DNA of 64,000 nucleotides from Mycosarcoma maydis (taxonomy: Eukaryota; Basidiomycota; Ustilaginomycetes; Ustilaginales). The translations under genes and the position numbers were made by a program. Location of the stretch: the NCBI RefSeq assembly GCF_000328475.2, contig NC_026480.1, forward strand, positions 1,426,001 to 1,490,000, written 5' to 3'. The notes below the pieces were generated by a model that ran no database searches, was not told the origin of the DNA, and saw nothing but the letters and a program-made list of their open reading frames with translations. This document shows positions 52,078 through 61,586 of the stretch, piece after piece; position 1 is the stretch's first letter; each line of letters begins with the position of its first letter.

Positions 52078-52554
52078 CTATCGCCCAGAGACGAGCTCGC
52101 TCAGCGCGTTTTCCATATCGCCCTTGTGCTTTGCCAGTGTTGACTCGGCTACCTGCCGTGATACGAGCAGTTCTGTGACCTATTGATTTGCATGTTAATA
52201 TCAATGAGGGTCAGTGTCAGCAAGCGCAACAACGAAAGTATGACATGAGCAAGTCTACGGTGAGGGTATTCTTACAATGAAATCCACGTCCTCCTTTTTG
52301 AGTTTCTGGCCCTGTGATGGCCCCGCAGCAATTTGAGCTGACATGGTTGCCGCATTATCGCCGAAGCAGAGAGACTGCACGGTCTTTTCCATGCGTCCAC
52401 GCTCGAACGTGTATCCTGCTGAGTCGAAGTCGGCCCACTCTTGGATGACCTGTGGAAGCAAAGAAGGCAGCACGTCAGCATGTGAAAGCTGTAAAGGATC
52501 GTGGTTAGATCAGAGTGGGACGCAACGTACCTCGGCTTGGGGCTTCGCTGTCAT
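52078..52554 (-). CDS. HYPK-like NatA-associated UBA protein
   Basis: Three exons on the minus strand: 52554-52531 (24 nt, MTAKPQAE), 52449-52276 and 52179-52078, giving 99 residues. Both introns are GT-AG in phase 0 (81 and 96 nt). The C-terminus begins KKEDVDFIVTELLVSRQVAE and ends in an ...ALSELVSGR tail. This corresponds closely to the UBA domain of HYPK (KKEDLELIMTEMEISRAAAE in the human protein), which binds and regulates the NatA N-terminal acetyltransferase at the ribosome. The length (99) is similar to small fungal HYPK and shorter than human (~129). The first ~45 residues have little similarity I can see. It is divergent from MTQ2, 271 bp between the two ATGs. Open-frame scanning alone misses the gene because of its small exons. 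Confidence 0.85.
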
Positions 52555-52825
52555 ATTGGTAACTAAGATGCGCAAAGAGGGTGGACGAAAGAAGTAACAG
52601 ATTTGTGTTTGTCAAGTTGCACTATGAATCGTGAATTCGGATTTCGGCGCGACTCGTGTATATGCCCGAATTCCGTGATCTGTACACGTTCTTCCCGAGC
52701 GTCCTCGACTTGGGAGCTCTGCCGCAAACCTTGTCGAACACTTGATTTCGCAGACCCGCGACATCACACCCGTCTGCTTGTGCCCAGCAGTCTCTCCAGA
52801 CGGCTCATAGCTAGCTGAGGACAGC

Positions 52826-53622
52826 ATGATTCCAACCCCCTCACTGTCACATCTGACCAAGCACGACTTTCGCAGCGTCTACGAGCCAGCTGAAGACAGT
52901 TTCATCTTGCTCGACGCACTTGAAGCTGACGCCGAGACTCTCACTTCCAGCTTGGCAAACAAAGCACCCATATGTGTAGAGATTGGCTCAGGGAGCGGAA
53001 TTGTCACCACTTTTATTTCGCAGATCCTCGGCCCGACTTGTGCGTCCTATCTTGCAATCGACCTCAATGCGCACGCTAATACATGTACTCGTGCAACAGG
53101 TATAGCGAATGGAGTTCAAATCGAGCCTGTCAGGACATCATTGCTATCAGGACTCCGGTCGAGACTGAATGGCCAAGTGGATGTGCTGCTCTTCAACCCA
53201 CCCTACGTACCGACTGAGGAAGAAGAGGAAATGATGGCGCAAGGCAAAGGTGGTATCGAAGGATCATGGGCTGGTGGAGAGACAGGGACCAAGTTGGTGG
53301 ATGAGTTGATAGATGGAGGCATCATCTTCAACATCCTTGCACAGAAAGGAAGATTCTATCTGGTAGCTATCAAGCAAAACAATCCCGTATCGCTCGTCAA
53401 GAGGTTGTTAGCGCAAGGCCTAGATGCAGATGTAAGTCACCAACCCTCGCAAAAGCATGTATTCTACCTGCGAACATGATGAATGTCTTGACGCTCATTG
53501 CTTCTGCTCCTTTGAACATGGTTTCACCGCTACGACAACCATACTGACGTGGATTACAGGTGGTGCTGGCGCGGCGAGCCGGCGGCGAACATCTGCACAT
53601 TATTCGAGCAATTAAACCATGA
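52826..53622 (+). CDS. MTQ2: eRF1 methyltransferase catalytic subunit (HemK2/Mtq2 family)
   Basis: Two exons, 52826-53431 and 53560-53622, give 222 residues. The intron is 128 nt (GTAAGT...TTACAG), phase 0. The product is a class I SAM-dependent methyltransferase: motif I EIGSGSGI (Gly54-Gly58), acidic motif II (AIDLN, Asp79) and the amino-methyltransferase signature NPPY at 124-127, which contacts the target glutamine. The N-terminus SVYEPAEDSFILLDAL is diagnostic for the Mtq2/N6AMT1 branch, which with Trm112 methylates the GGQ glutamine of release factor eRF1. The second exon (VVLARRAGGEHLHIIRAIKP) supplies the family's C-terminal strand. Without splicing the protein would end in unrelated residues at 53479. 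It acts in the cytosol. It is divergent from the HYPK gene. Confidence 0.93.
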
Positions 53623-54054
53623 GATTTTGATCCATCGAGCTTATGCACTCATTTGATTCACAGAGCAAAGATACCCAAACTTAGCCTCGAAATCATCCTC
53701 GTTGTTCCACTATTCGCAGTACAGTATCCACCAATCGAGCTTGTGGAAACGATACTCTCATGCGCACGTGAGAATCGGTCGACGGTCAGTGAGAGATGAT
53801 CTGGGATTGGTCGAGTGATAGACAGGTTTGGTAATTGAATTCCGCTTGCTGGAGAAGCGAATATTCCGTGGATCTTGTGCAACACGGCTGGAGCCCAAAG
53901 CAAAAGAACAACAGACTGATGGCGTGTGAATCACGAATAAGATCACGTTGATTCTGCCGACGTAGACCAAAAGGCAATGTGCTTTCTTGGTCTACCACTC
54001 ATGACTCTTGATCCGCGATTCCTTCTGAGCCACGACATCTGATCGCAACGCCTG
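53623..54054. other. intergenic region, promoter of the P450 gene
   Basis: 432 bp without a gene or a clear array; only a lone TCACGA-type copy near 53931. Confidence 0.5.
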
Positions 54055-55912
54055 ATGAAAATGGCGATATCCACCTCCTCCCGGCTCGTCATTCATCAAG
54101 ACGTGCTCAGCTGGTTGCAACATCGACCATTTGCATCAGCATTCACCTTGCTCGTCGTCTACATTACCTACAAACTCGCCATCAAGCCCATCCTCTTTCC
54201 CTCTCCCTATCGTCATCTACCACGGCCCGAACGAGCATCGTATATTCTTGGTCAGCGGATTGTTGAAGCCAATGGCCTGACATACATCGACGCTTCCACC
54301 AACCAGCGTGTCAAGGTCAGCGGACCGGGCGAAGTATGCAAGCACTACGCTCGCACGCTCGACACCTCGGTGTTTGTCTTTCCGGAACCTTTTGGTGGTG
54401 AAACCCTCTTCATCTCGGATCCATTTGCGCTGAATGCGATCCTTGCTGATGTCGACAAGTTTCAATCGGATCTGCTACGAACGACGATCATCGAGTTTAT
54501 CGTTGGAAAAGGCATCGTAGCACGCTTCGGAGATGCACATCGAAAACAGCGCAAGCTCATGGCGCCCGCATTTACTCCGGCACACATCAAAGGGCTGACG
54601 CCGATTTTTGCCAAGTACGCCCAGCTCATGTGTCACAAGATCGCCTTGGCGGACGATGAGAGTGTCGATTTTGCCGAGTACCTCGATTGCACGATGCTCG
54701 ACATCATTGGTGAAGCTGGCTTTGGCTACAGATGCTCAGCTCTGGAACGCGGCAGAGGCGGATCAGAGCTTTCGTCGGCATTCAACTCGGTCAATCAAGC
54801 CGCGATCGATTTCGGACCCGCCCGAGCGATCCACCTGGGTCTTTCGGCAATGCTGTATCCGCGCGCATCCATCTGGCCTTTGTCTGAAGCGAATCGACGG
54901 ATCGCCAAAGTTAACCGCGTTATGGACCGTATCACGATGCAGATTGTTCGCGAGGCAAAATCGCGCGTCGAAAAGGAAGGTGAAGATCTCGGCGACAAGA
55001 AGGACCTTCTTTCGCTGCTGATCAAAAGCAACCTAGATGCGCGCATCGGCGAGAGGATGACGGACAAGGAGATCTCGGGTCAGATTCAAACCTTCATGTT
55101 TGCGGGATACGAAACAAGCTCTGTGACCACCTCGTGGACGCTCTACTTCCTCGCACGACATCCTGAAGTACAGAACAAACTGCGCAACATCCTCACCGCC
55201 ACACTTTCCGAACGCAAAGGCATACCATTGGAAGAACTCGATGTGTCCACATTGGAATACGACGACGTCTGGTGTCAAGACTTGGAATATTTCGACTGGA
55301 TACTGGCCGAGACACTGAGATTGTGTCCACCTTTGTCAGGGAACGATCGGCAAGCGATGCAGGATAGCGTTTTGCCGCTCATGACGCCCGTCAAGATGAC
55401 TAATGGCGAAAACGTGTCTCAGTTGATGGTCAAGAAGGGGTCGAGGTTGACCATTGGTATCAAGACGGTCAACTGCGACAGAAAGCTGTTCGGCGATGAT
55501 GCCGATGAGTTTCGGCCAGAGCGCTTCGCCGAGCTGCCACAGAGACACGCGGAAGCCAAGCTCCCACCGTACGCCACGTATTCTTTCTTTGGCGGTCCCA
55601 AGTCTTGGTATGCATACTCCGCTTATCCTTCTGAATCGGTCTTGTTGCGGCAAACGCGTACTGACACACACTCAACCTCTTGCTTCCCATCCTATCCATC
55701 TACCCAGCATCGGTTCCAAATTCGCACTCACCGAAATGAAAGTGATCATCATCGCCGTCCTCTCCCGCTTCCAGCTATCGCCCGAGCCCGGCGTGACTAT
55801 CAAACAACACCAGGCGCTCATCGTCCGTCCTCGCGTAGAAACGTCTACTGGAGGTCCAGCAGCCGGAATGCCACTCCGCATCAAACGGCTGCCTCACCAA
55901 GTTTCCGTCTGA
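54055..55912 (+). CDS. cytochrome P450 monooxygenase
   Basis: Two exons, 54055-55607 and 55708-55912, give 585 residues. The intron (GTATGC...CCCAG, 100 nt) splits the codon of the heme-ligand cysteine: the joined text reads FFGGPKSCIGSKFALTEMK, a perfect FxxGxxxCxG heme-binding loop with Cys518. Other landmarks are the N-terminal membrane anchor (residues ~25-50), the I-helix oxygen-binding motif FAGYETSS, the K-helix ExxR (Glu419/Arg422, ETLRLCPP) and FRPERF. It is an ER-bound monooxygenase with unknown substrate; the LCPPLSGNDRQAM context is reminiscent of fungal fatty-acid/alkane hydroxylase-like P450s, but that is not firm. Without splicing the frame runs on to 56016 with nonsense text and no heme cysteine. 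An in-frame ATG at 54061 is an equally possible start. Confidence 0.95.
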
Positions 55913-56081
55913 TCTACTGTTCACCCACCCAGACGCGGTTAAGATCTCAGAGAAACACGATAACGCAATGTCAGTTCACAATCAGCCCAAAGTTGCATCG
56001 GATCGTGTGTGTGTGAGTGAGTGTGTATGTGGTATAAAAATGGGCGTTTGCAAAGTCCAGATCACGATCACTGCACGAGCA

Positions 56082-58376
56082 TCAATCGGCTACAAGACGA
56101 TCCTGGTCGTAAGTGGGTGTCGGCGGCAACACGCCTTCGCTCTTCGATACGTCTTCCAACGCCGCTGCCAACTGCTCTACATCCTCGACGGTAGCGAGCG
56201 ACCACACTTCGTACGCCGACTCGCTCTGATCGCCGCGCGCCTGCTTGTGCTTATCCCTGTACGCGAGCTCTTTGCTCAACAGATGCGCACACGCCCTGCC
56301 GGGGCCCAAACAGATGAACCTTTCAACGCCCTGTGCCAGCAACGTGTCTACGCTGCTGAGCCAGTGAACCGGTCTGGCAAAAGCACCCATCAGATCTTGC
56401 CTGATCGTCTCGCTGTCCCGTATCACACTTCCATCCTTGGACGAAACTAGCGAAAGCCCCACCGGATCTGAGAGCGGCATGTACTTGACAACAGGACGCA
56501 AAAAGTCAGACGCCTCGAGCATCAGGCTCGAATGGTACGCTCCCGAAACGGGCAAATTGACCGCGCGTGCGCCGAGGTTCTTTGACCGTAACCTGTCGCA
56601 GCAGTAAGAGACGCCGACGCGAGTTCCGGACAGTACAATCTGAAGCTGACTGTTGATGTTGGCCACCTCAACCACTTCGTCGCGTGCAACCGAGGGCACT
56701 TTACCGTTGCGTATATCCTGCAACACCTGCTCGACTTCATGGATCACCGCCTTGAGCTTGCCTGGTCGAACGACGACTCCTGACATCTGCGTACGCTTCC
56801 ATCCCGGTGCTGCTTTGGATTCGCCGTTTGAGGCAGCAGCAGCTTCATCCTCTTCGTACAGCAAGTCGGCGCCTTTACCGCTGCCAGCATTGGCAAACGC
56901 CCACGTCTCGTAGATGCTCTCGGGTTTCTTGCAGCCAGGCGGGAACAATACCGGATGATTCTCCGTGTAATGCGATGCAACCAGACCACGATGTCGCAAC
57001 AATCGCACCGCATCGTGCAGGTCCATAGCACCCGACCCGACGAGCGCAGCGTACACGCCCGAGCCATGACCGGACGCCCATTGCACATGATCCTGGATGA
57101 GATCTAGTGAGAACTCCTTGCGAAGCACCTGCAAGAATGCGAGCGTACAGGTGAGGATAGCAGGTTGGGCGTTTTCGGCTCTGGTCAACTCGAGCTGATC
57201 GCCTGAGAAGACTAGATCGCGGAGCCAACCCCTTCGACTCCTGGCCACGGCTGTGCCGCTCGCCGACAGACCTTGCTTGGGATCCAGAGGCCGTGTTTTG
57301 GCCAATTCGGCTTCAAAGAACTCCCGCTGCTCAGCACTGGTCGCTCGTTCGCCCTGGATGAAATGGTGAGAGTGGATGCCGGGTGTCATTATTAGCGCCT
57401 CTTCTGCCTGGTGCCAGATAGACCTCGCTGAACGGAAGGCCTTGTACAAGTCTTTGGACATGGCGACGTACTGCGAGCCTTGACCAGGGAAGATGAGAGC
57501 CGACTTTTTGCGCACGATGCCAATGCCAGGATGACCTTGTCCAACGCCGGCCGTGGCAGTGCCAGCCAAGGGCGGCTGTATGCCAGGTGCCACAAAGGAC
57601 GAAGCATTGAAAGAAGACGACGGTGAGGAAAAGTAGGTATGCTGTGGAAGAGGCTGCTCGCTTCGAGTCGAGGGCGAATAGCGGTGTTCGTAGCGATTGA
57701 CGAGTGTGGCGTCTGGCGAGGCGGGAGAGACGGGTGTCGATGGACGCGTTGCACAGGAGGACGATGGACCGGATACGTGGATGGTGTTCATTTTGCGTTT
57801 GCCGTAGTTGGGAATGGCGCCTTTACCCGCGTTCCCCATGACGATCGGTGCGCCCGAAGCTTTGCCATGGGACATGGTTGCGTTTGCCTCTGTAGGAGAA
57901 GCTACTGGACCTCCTTGACTTTTGGCCCCACCGCCAAAAGCCCATGTATCGTCGAGTTGATCGGATGCATTTGTGGATTTCGACCGTACCGTCAAAGAGA
58001 CAGGATGTGCCACTGGTCCGGACGTGTCGATGATGGTGCTACTGCTGCTCAATGGTAACGCCGTACTGATGCCTGCGTGACTTGCGGTCGAAGCCGACGG
58101 CTCGTGTGGTGTTGCGTGGCTTGGTTTTGTGAGCGCGGAGGAGAGCAGTGGATGTGCAGATGCGCCTAGGGTGCGGTAACGTGCGATATAAGCAGTCGAG
58201 TCACGGATCTGAGCGAGCGAGTGTCTTTTATTGGCTATGCTCGTGGACACGGATGGGCTCGAAGCAGCGATGGCAGTGGAAGAGCGTCTCGGGCGGGAAG
58301 GCCCAGCGAGCGGAACCCTTGATGGAGAAGCCGACGCAAGCAGCTCGCAAGCAGCACCACGACGAGAGGACAGCAT
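56082..58376 (-). CDS. malonyl-CoA:ACP transacylase-like protein, mitochondrial, with altered nucleophile motif
   Basis: 764 residues from the ATG at 58376, chosen because it begins an Arg/Ser-rich, acidic-free mitochondrial-type presequence (MLSSRRGAACELLASA). The frame is open up to 58505. An N-terminal region of about 290 Ser/Pro-rich residues precedes the transacylase domain: GQGSQ at 298-302 (oxyanion hole), the nucleophile-elbow position at 436-440, and the catalytic-histidine motif SGAYHSSLM (His615). FabD/Mct1 enzymes load malonate on mitochondrial acyl carrier protein and use the serine of GHSLG. Here the sequence is GHGSG (Gly438 in the serine position, codon 57063-57065), so classical catalysis is doubtful. 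The domain is otherwise well kept, and no frame break is visible. Normal Mct1 is about 350-400 residues. Confidence 0.84.
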   Translation of the reverse strand: MLSSRRGAACELLASASPSRVPLAGPSRPRRSSTAIAASSPSVSTSIANKRHSLAQIRDSTAYIARYRTLGASAHPLLSSALTKPSHATPHEPSASTASHAGISTALPLSSSSTIIDTSGPVAHPVSLTVRSKSTNASDQLDDTWAFGGGAKSQGGPVASPTEANATMSHGKASGAPIVMGNAGKGAIPNYGKRKMNTIHVSGPSSSCATRPSTPVSPASPDATLVNRYEHRYSPSTRSEQPLPQHTYFSSPSSSFNASSFVAPGIQPPLAGTATAGVGQGHPGIGIVRKKSALIFPGQGSQYVAMSKDLYKAFRSARSIWHQAEEALIMTPGIHSHHFIQGERATSAEQREFFEAELAKTRPLDPKQGLSASGTAVARSRRGWLRDLVFSGDQLELTRAENAQPAILTCTLAFLQVLRKEFSLDLIQDHVQWASGHGSGVYAALVGSGAMDLHDAVRLLRHRGLVASHYTENHPVLFPPGCKKPESIYETWAFANAGSGKGADLLYEEDEAAAASNGESKAAPGWKRTQMSGVVVRPGKLKAVIHEVEQVLQDIRNGKVPSVARDEVVEVANINSQLQIVLSGTRVGVSYCCDRLRSKNLGARAVNLPVSGAYHSSLMLEASDFLRPVVKYMPLSDPVGLSLVSSKDGSVIRDSETIRQDLMGAFARPVHWLSSVDTLLAQGVERFICLGPGRACAHLLSKELAYRDKHKQARGDQSESAYEVWSLATVEDVEQLAAALEDVSKSEGVLPPTPTYDQDRLVAD

Positions 58377-59003
58377 GATGGCAGAAGCGATAGGGACGAA
58401 GGAAAAGCCTTGACTGCCTTGAAGCGAGAAGCGAGAAGCGACCGATTCGATTATGCTGATTTCATGAGATAAGTTTGTAAGGTAATGATCGATACACTTG
58501 CACAATGGGCGAGGTTGGTATCGCTATGAGGACGGATGAGTCATTCTGAGTCACTTTTCGGGAAAGCCGTTGGATACAAAGCTGAGAGACGACGATGGGT
58601 GATGGTGGCAAGGGCAAAGCTGTTGCCGGCGTGGCTGGTCTGACATGCGCTGCGAATGTGATGCAACCGTATCAGTAACTTAGCAGCTTCGATTCATGAA
58701 TTGAAGGCGGGGGCGGGCGGGGTGTGCGTCAGAGACTTGGGGGCCAGAGTCGCTCAGACTTGAGCGCGCGGGGTGAGGCAGCGAAAAACACACAACAGCT
58801 GCACGGCAGCGGAAAGCTCCCGAAAACTTAATCATCACCGCTTGTGACTCAACCGGTGTTCGGACTGTTCCGCTTTCAAAAGAGACCGATTCGAGTGGCT
58901 CACAAGCGAGTCTATGCGGCGATCGCGTACTTCACGGTTGGCGGAACAGACGTGCTGACCGTTCTTCACGCCAGCCGAAATTTCACGGGCGTCTGTTTCT
59001 GAA

Positions 59004-59053
59004 TCACGAATTCACGATTTCACGATTCACGATTTACGATTCACCATTCACGA
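59004..59053. repeat. TCACGA hexamer array
   Basis: TCACGA at 59004, 59012 and 59020 (8-bp steps), then 59027, 59034 (TTACGA), 59041 (TCACCA) and 59048 at 7-bp steps. All are in one orientation. Confidence 0.88.
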
Positions 59054-59151
59054 TTTGAGCGGCCGAGTCTATGGGCAATTTACAAAAATGTCGGCCTCTT
59101 CGACCTGACATCCTGGTTCCCAGAGAAAATCACGAAATTCCGTGAAACACA

Positions 59152-59185
59152 TCACGCATCGTGAATCACGAGTCACGAGTCACGA
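59152..59185. repeat. TCACGA/TCGTGA array with A and G spacers
   Basis: Units start at 59152 (TCACGC), 59159 (TCGTGA) and 59166, 59173 and 59180 (TCACGA), exactly 7 bp apart with spacers A, A, G, G. The strand changes twice in register. Confidence 0.92.
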
Positions 59186-59673
59186 TCTCAAGAACTCAAG
59201 TTGTTAGGCTTTGAGATATGGACCGACGACCCGAACTTCCGACAAACTCTGGCGTAGAACAGCGAGCCACACAGGGTAAAACCGCGGCTGCAGCGACAGC
59301 CATCGACACTAACTAGTCTTGAGAAACTAAGTTAGTGCACAGTAGCACATGCCACTTTGCGATTTAGCATATCCGTGGAGAACCTGTCCACTGTCCTGCA
59401 TGACCTCGGTCTATCAGCTTAACGTAACTATCGAGTTGCACAGAGTGGCCTGCGAGTCGGGTCACAGTCACGTGTTATGCTCTTAAGGTTTAGGCCAACA
59501 GATCGATGTCTTGCAGAGTCTAGACGGCTGACTCGTATCGCGACGTCGAGTGCTGCACAGTGGTACGAATAGAGGCTAGCGTGTAGGTAACTATGTGAAC
59601 GCCGTCAGATGGTTTCGGAGACAAACATTTGTGCTCTCGGAGATTAGATCAAGCCCTTCCAGCGGCTCAAGGT

Positions 59674-59697
59674 AAAAAAAAAAAAAAAAAAAAAAAA
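59674..59697. repeat. A24 homopolymer
   Basis: An uninterrupted run of 24 A about 235 bp upstream of the MFS transporter start. Confidence 0.97.
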
Positions 59698-59874
59698 GAA
59701 AGCAACTTTGTCTGCAGTTGACCTTTCTGAAATCACCTTCGTGTTTGTCACCGCGACATCCGTTCTTCTCGGTGGCTCTATAGCCTACGTCACGCACGGT
59801 TATCGCCTTGCAATCTCCTTTGTTCTCTGTCCTCCACCTTGCAATCTGTTCATCGTCTCAGAGACCTCTCCTCT

Positions 59875-59882
59875 TATATAAA
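59875..59882 (+). promoter_or_regulatory. TATA box candidate
   Basis: TATATAAA, 49 bp before the ATG of the MFS transporter, following a C/T-rich stretch. Confidence 0.6.
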
Positions 59883-59930
59883 ATGACATAGCGTGGATCC
59901 CGAATTGTCTTCAGACCACATTCATCAACA

Positions 59931-61586
59931 ATGTCATCTCCAGGCACAAGCATGGTCGAGGCCGTCGACAGCCCTTCCGAGCATCATGCTTTCTCAACGC
60001 CGCCACCGCCACCACTCTATAACGCTGGCAGGCTTGGCAAGATTCGACAATTCGGCGGTGTCGTAACTCTCTGTCTTGCCATGCTGCTCACCCAAGCTGC
60101 TCTAGGCCAATCGGTGCTCACAATTCGCAGCATCGCCCGTACCTTTGACGTCGAGCACTCCGACGGTCAACAGTCCTGGTTTGCCGCCGCGTTTTCGCTC
60201 ACCGTCGGCACATTTGTTCTTCCCGCAGGTCGTATCGGCGATATTGTCGGTCACAAACCCAACGTGATTCTCGGCTATGCTATTCTCAGTCTCTGGTCCC
60301 TCCTCGCCGGACTTTCACACTACACCAAATCGTACGTCTTTTTCGACATTTGTAGAGCCATGCAGGGCCTCGGGTGTGCCGTGCTGTTGCCCAACTCGCT
60401 CGCCATCATGGGCAGGATTTTTGCGCCTGGCACGTATGCCAAGTATCTCAGCTTTTCTTTCTTCGCTGCGACTGCTCCGAACGGCTTTCTCATCAGTGCA
60501 GTTTTCACCACTCTGATGGACATGAACGACAGCATGGGTTGGTGGTGGGGCTTTTACGTCATGACCATCACAGCGGCGCTTTTGGCAGTGGTGTGCGCTT
60601 TTGTGCTGCCCAATGAAGACGAAATGCGTGCTGTGAGTGCTTCGTGGAAGCTCAATAGCAAAGACGAAGGCAGCGGTCCGGGGTCATCCGAGCCATCAGC
60701 TTCACTCGAGGATGCCGCGCACGCCAAGGCTCCTCTATGGCAGCGACTCGACCTGTTCGGCACGGTTACAGGCGTCGTTGGTCTGATCCTCTTCAACTTT
60801 GCGTTCAATCAGGCGCTCGTGGCGGGTTGGTCAGCCGTCTACGTCTACGTCTTACTCATCGTCGGCGTGATTTTTATTGCTGTGTTTATCTACGGCGAGA
60901 GCAAGGCACTGTATCCTTTGCTTCCGACCAAGGTCTTTAATCTCTCGGGGAGCTTTATCCTTGTTTCGCTTGCTTTTGGCTGGGCAAGTTTTGGCATCTG
61001 GATCTTCTACCTCAATCTTATGCAGCAGATCATCCGGGGATACTCGCCGCTCTTTACACTGCTTACCATGGTTCCAGCGGGCGTAGCAGGTGTCATTGCC
61101 GCCTTTAGCTCAGCTCAAATTCTTGGACGCACAAGCCCAGCATTCCTCATGCTGCTTTCCCTGCTGGCCTTTTGCCTTGGAAGCTGTCTCGCCGGTACCG
61201 CTCCGGTTGACGTCGAGGTGCTGCCGTACATTTCTTCATGCATCATGCCATTCGGGATGGACATGTCGTTCCCAGCAGCCAGCATCATCCTGAGCGATTT
61301 GCTGCCGCCACATCAGCAAGGCACCGCAAGCAGTATCGTTAACACGGTGGTCAACTACAGTATCGCCTTGGGTTTGGGATTTGCAGGCGTCGTTGAGACA
61401 CACGTCAACGACGGAGGCACAAATCTGCTCAAAGGATACCGTGGAGCTTATTACATGGGAATCGGATTTGCGGGCGGCGGAGTGGTACTGGCTTTGGTCA
61501 ACTGGCTTTTGCATCTGCGCGCAAGCAAGCAGAGTCAAGCTAAAGCTAACGCGCAGTTCGAGGCGGACAAAGTGTCCTCTGCATAA
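59931..61586 (+). CDS. MFS transporter, ATR1-like DHA2 drug/proton antiporter
   Basis: A single exon of 551 residues. About 14 hydrophobic segments follow a 40-residue polar N-terminus with a proline run. The family features are LTQAALGQSVLTIRSIARTF in TM1, GRIGDIVGHKPNVILGY (motif A) and RAMQGLGCAVLLPNSLAIMGRIFAPG (motif B and the following loop), which match the aminotriazole-resistance/ATR1 group of fungal exporters. It should sit in the plasma or vacuolar membrane and export small molecules with proton exchange. In yeast this group includes borate and aminotriazole exporters; the substrate here is unknown. No neighbouring gene suggests a pathway. Confidence 0.9.
   Translation: MSSPGTSMVEAVDSPSEHHAFSTPPPPPLYNAGRLGKIRQFGGVVTLCLAMLLTQAALGQSVLTIRSIARTFDVEHSDGQQSWFAAAFSLTVGTFVLPAGRIGDIVGHKPNVILGYAILSLWSLLAGLSHYTKSYVFFDICRAMQGLGCAVLLPNSLAIMGRIFAPGTYAKYLSFSFFAATAPNGFLISAVFTTLMDMNDSMGWWWGFYVMTITAALLAVVCAFVLPNEDEMRAVSASWKLNSKDEGSGPGSSEPSASLEDAAHAKAPLWQRLDLFGTVTGVVGLILFNFAFNQALVAGWSAVYVYVLLIVGVIFIAVFIYGESKALYPLLPTKVFNLSGSFILVSLAFGWASFGIWIFYLNLMQQIIRGYSPLFTLLTMVPAGVAGVIAAFSSAQILGRTSPAFLMLLSLLAFCLGSCLAGTAPVDVEVLPYISSCIMPFGMDMSFPAASIILSDLLPPHQQGTASSIVNTVVNYSIALGLGFAGVVETHVNDGGTNLLKGYRGAYYMGIGFAGGGVVLALVNWLLHLRASKQSQAKANAQFEADKVSSA

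Larger units (their letters stand above)
58377..59930. other. intergenic region (transacylase promoter / MFS promoter)
   Basis: 1.55 kb between divergent starts, no gene. It contains two long hexamer arrays (59004-59053 and 59152-59185), an imperfect inverted repeat at 59307-59337 and an A24 run. Confidence 0.6.

Noticed and set aside
53432..53479. Alternative MTQ2 C-terminus by reading through the intron
   Set aside because: The read-through residues do not match the family, while the spliced exon restores the conserved RRAG..H ending.
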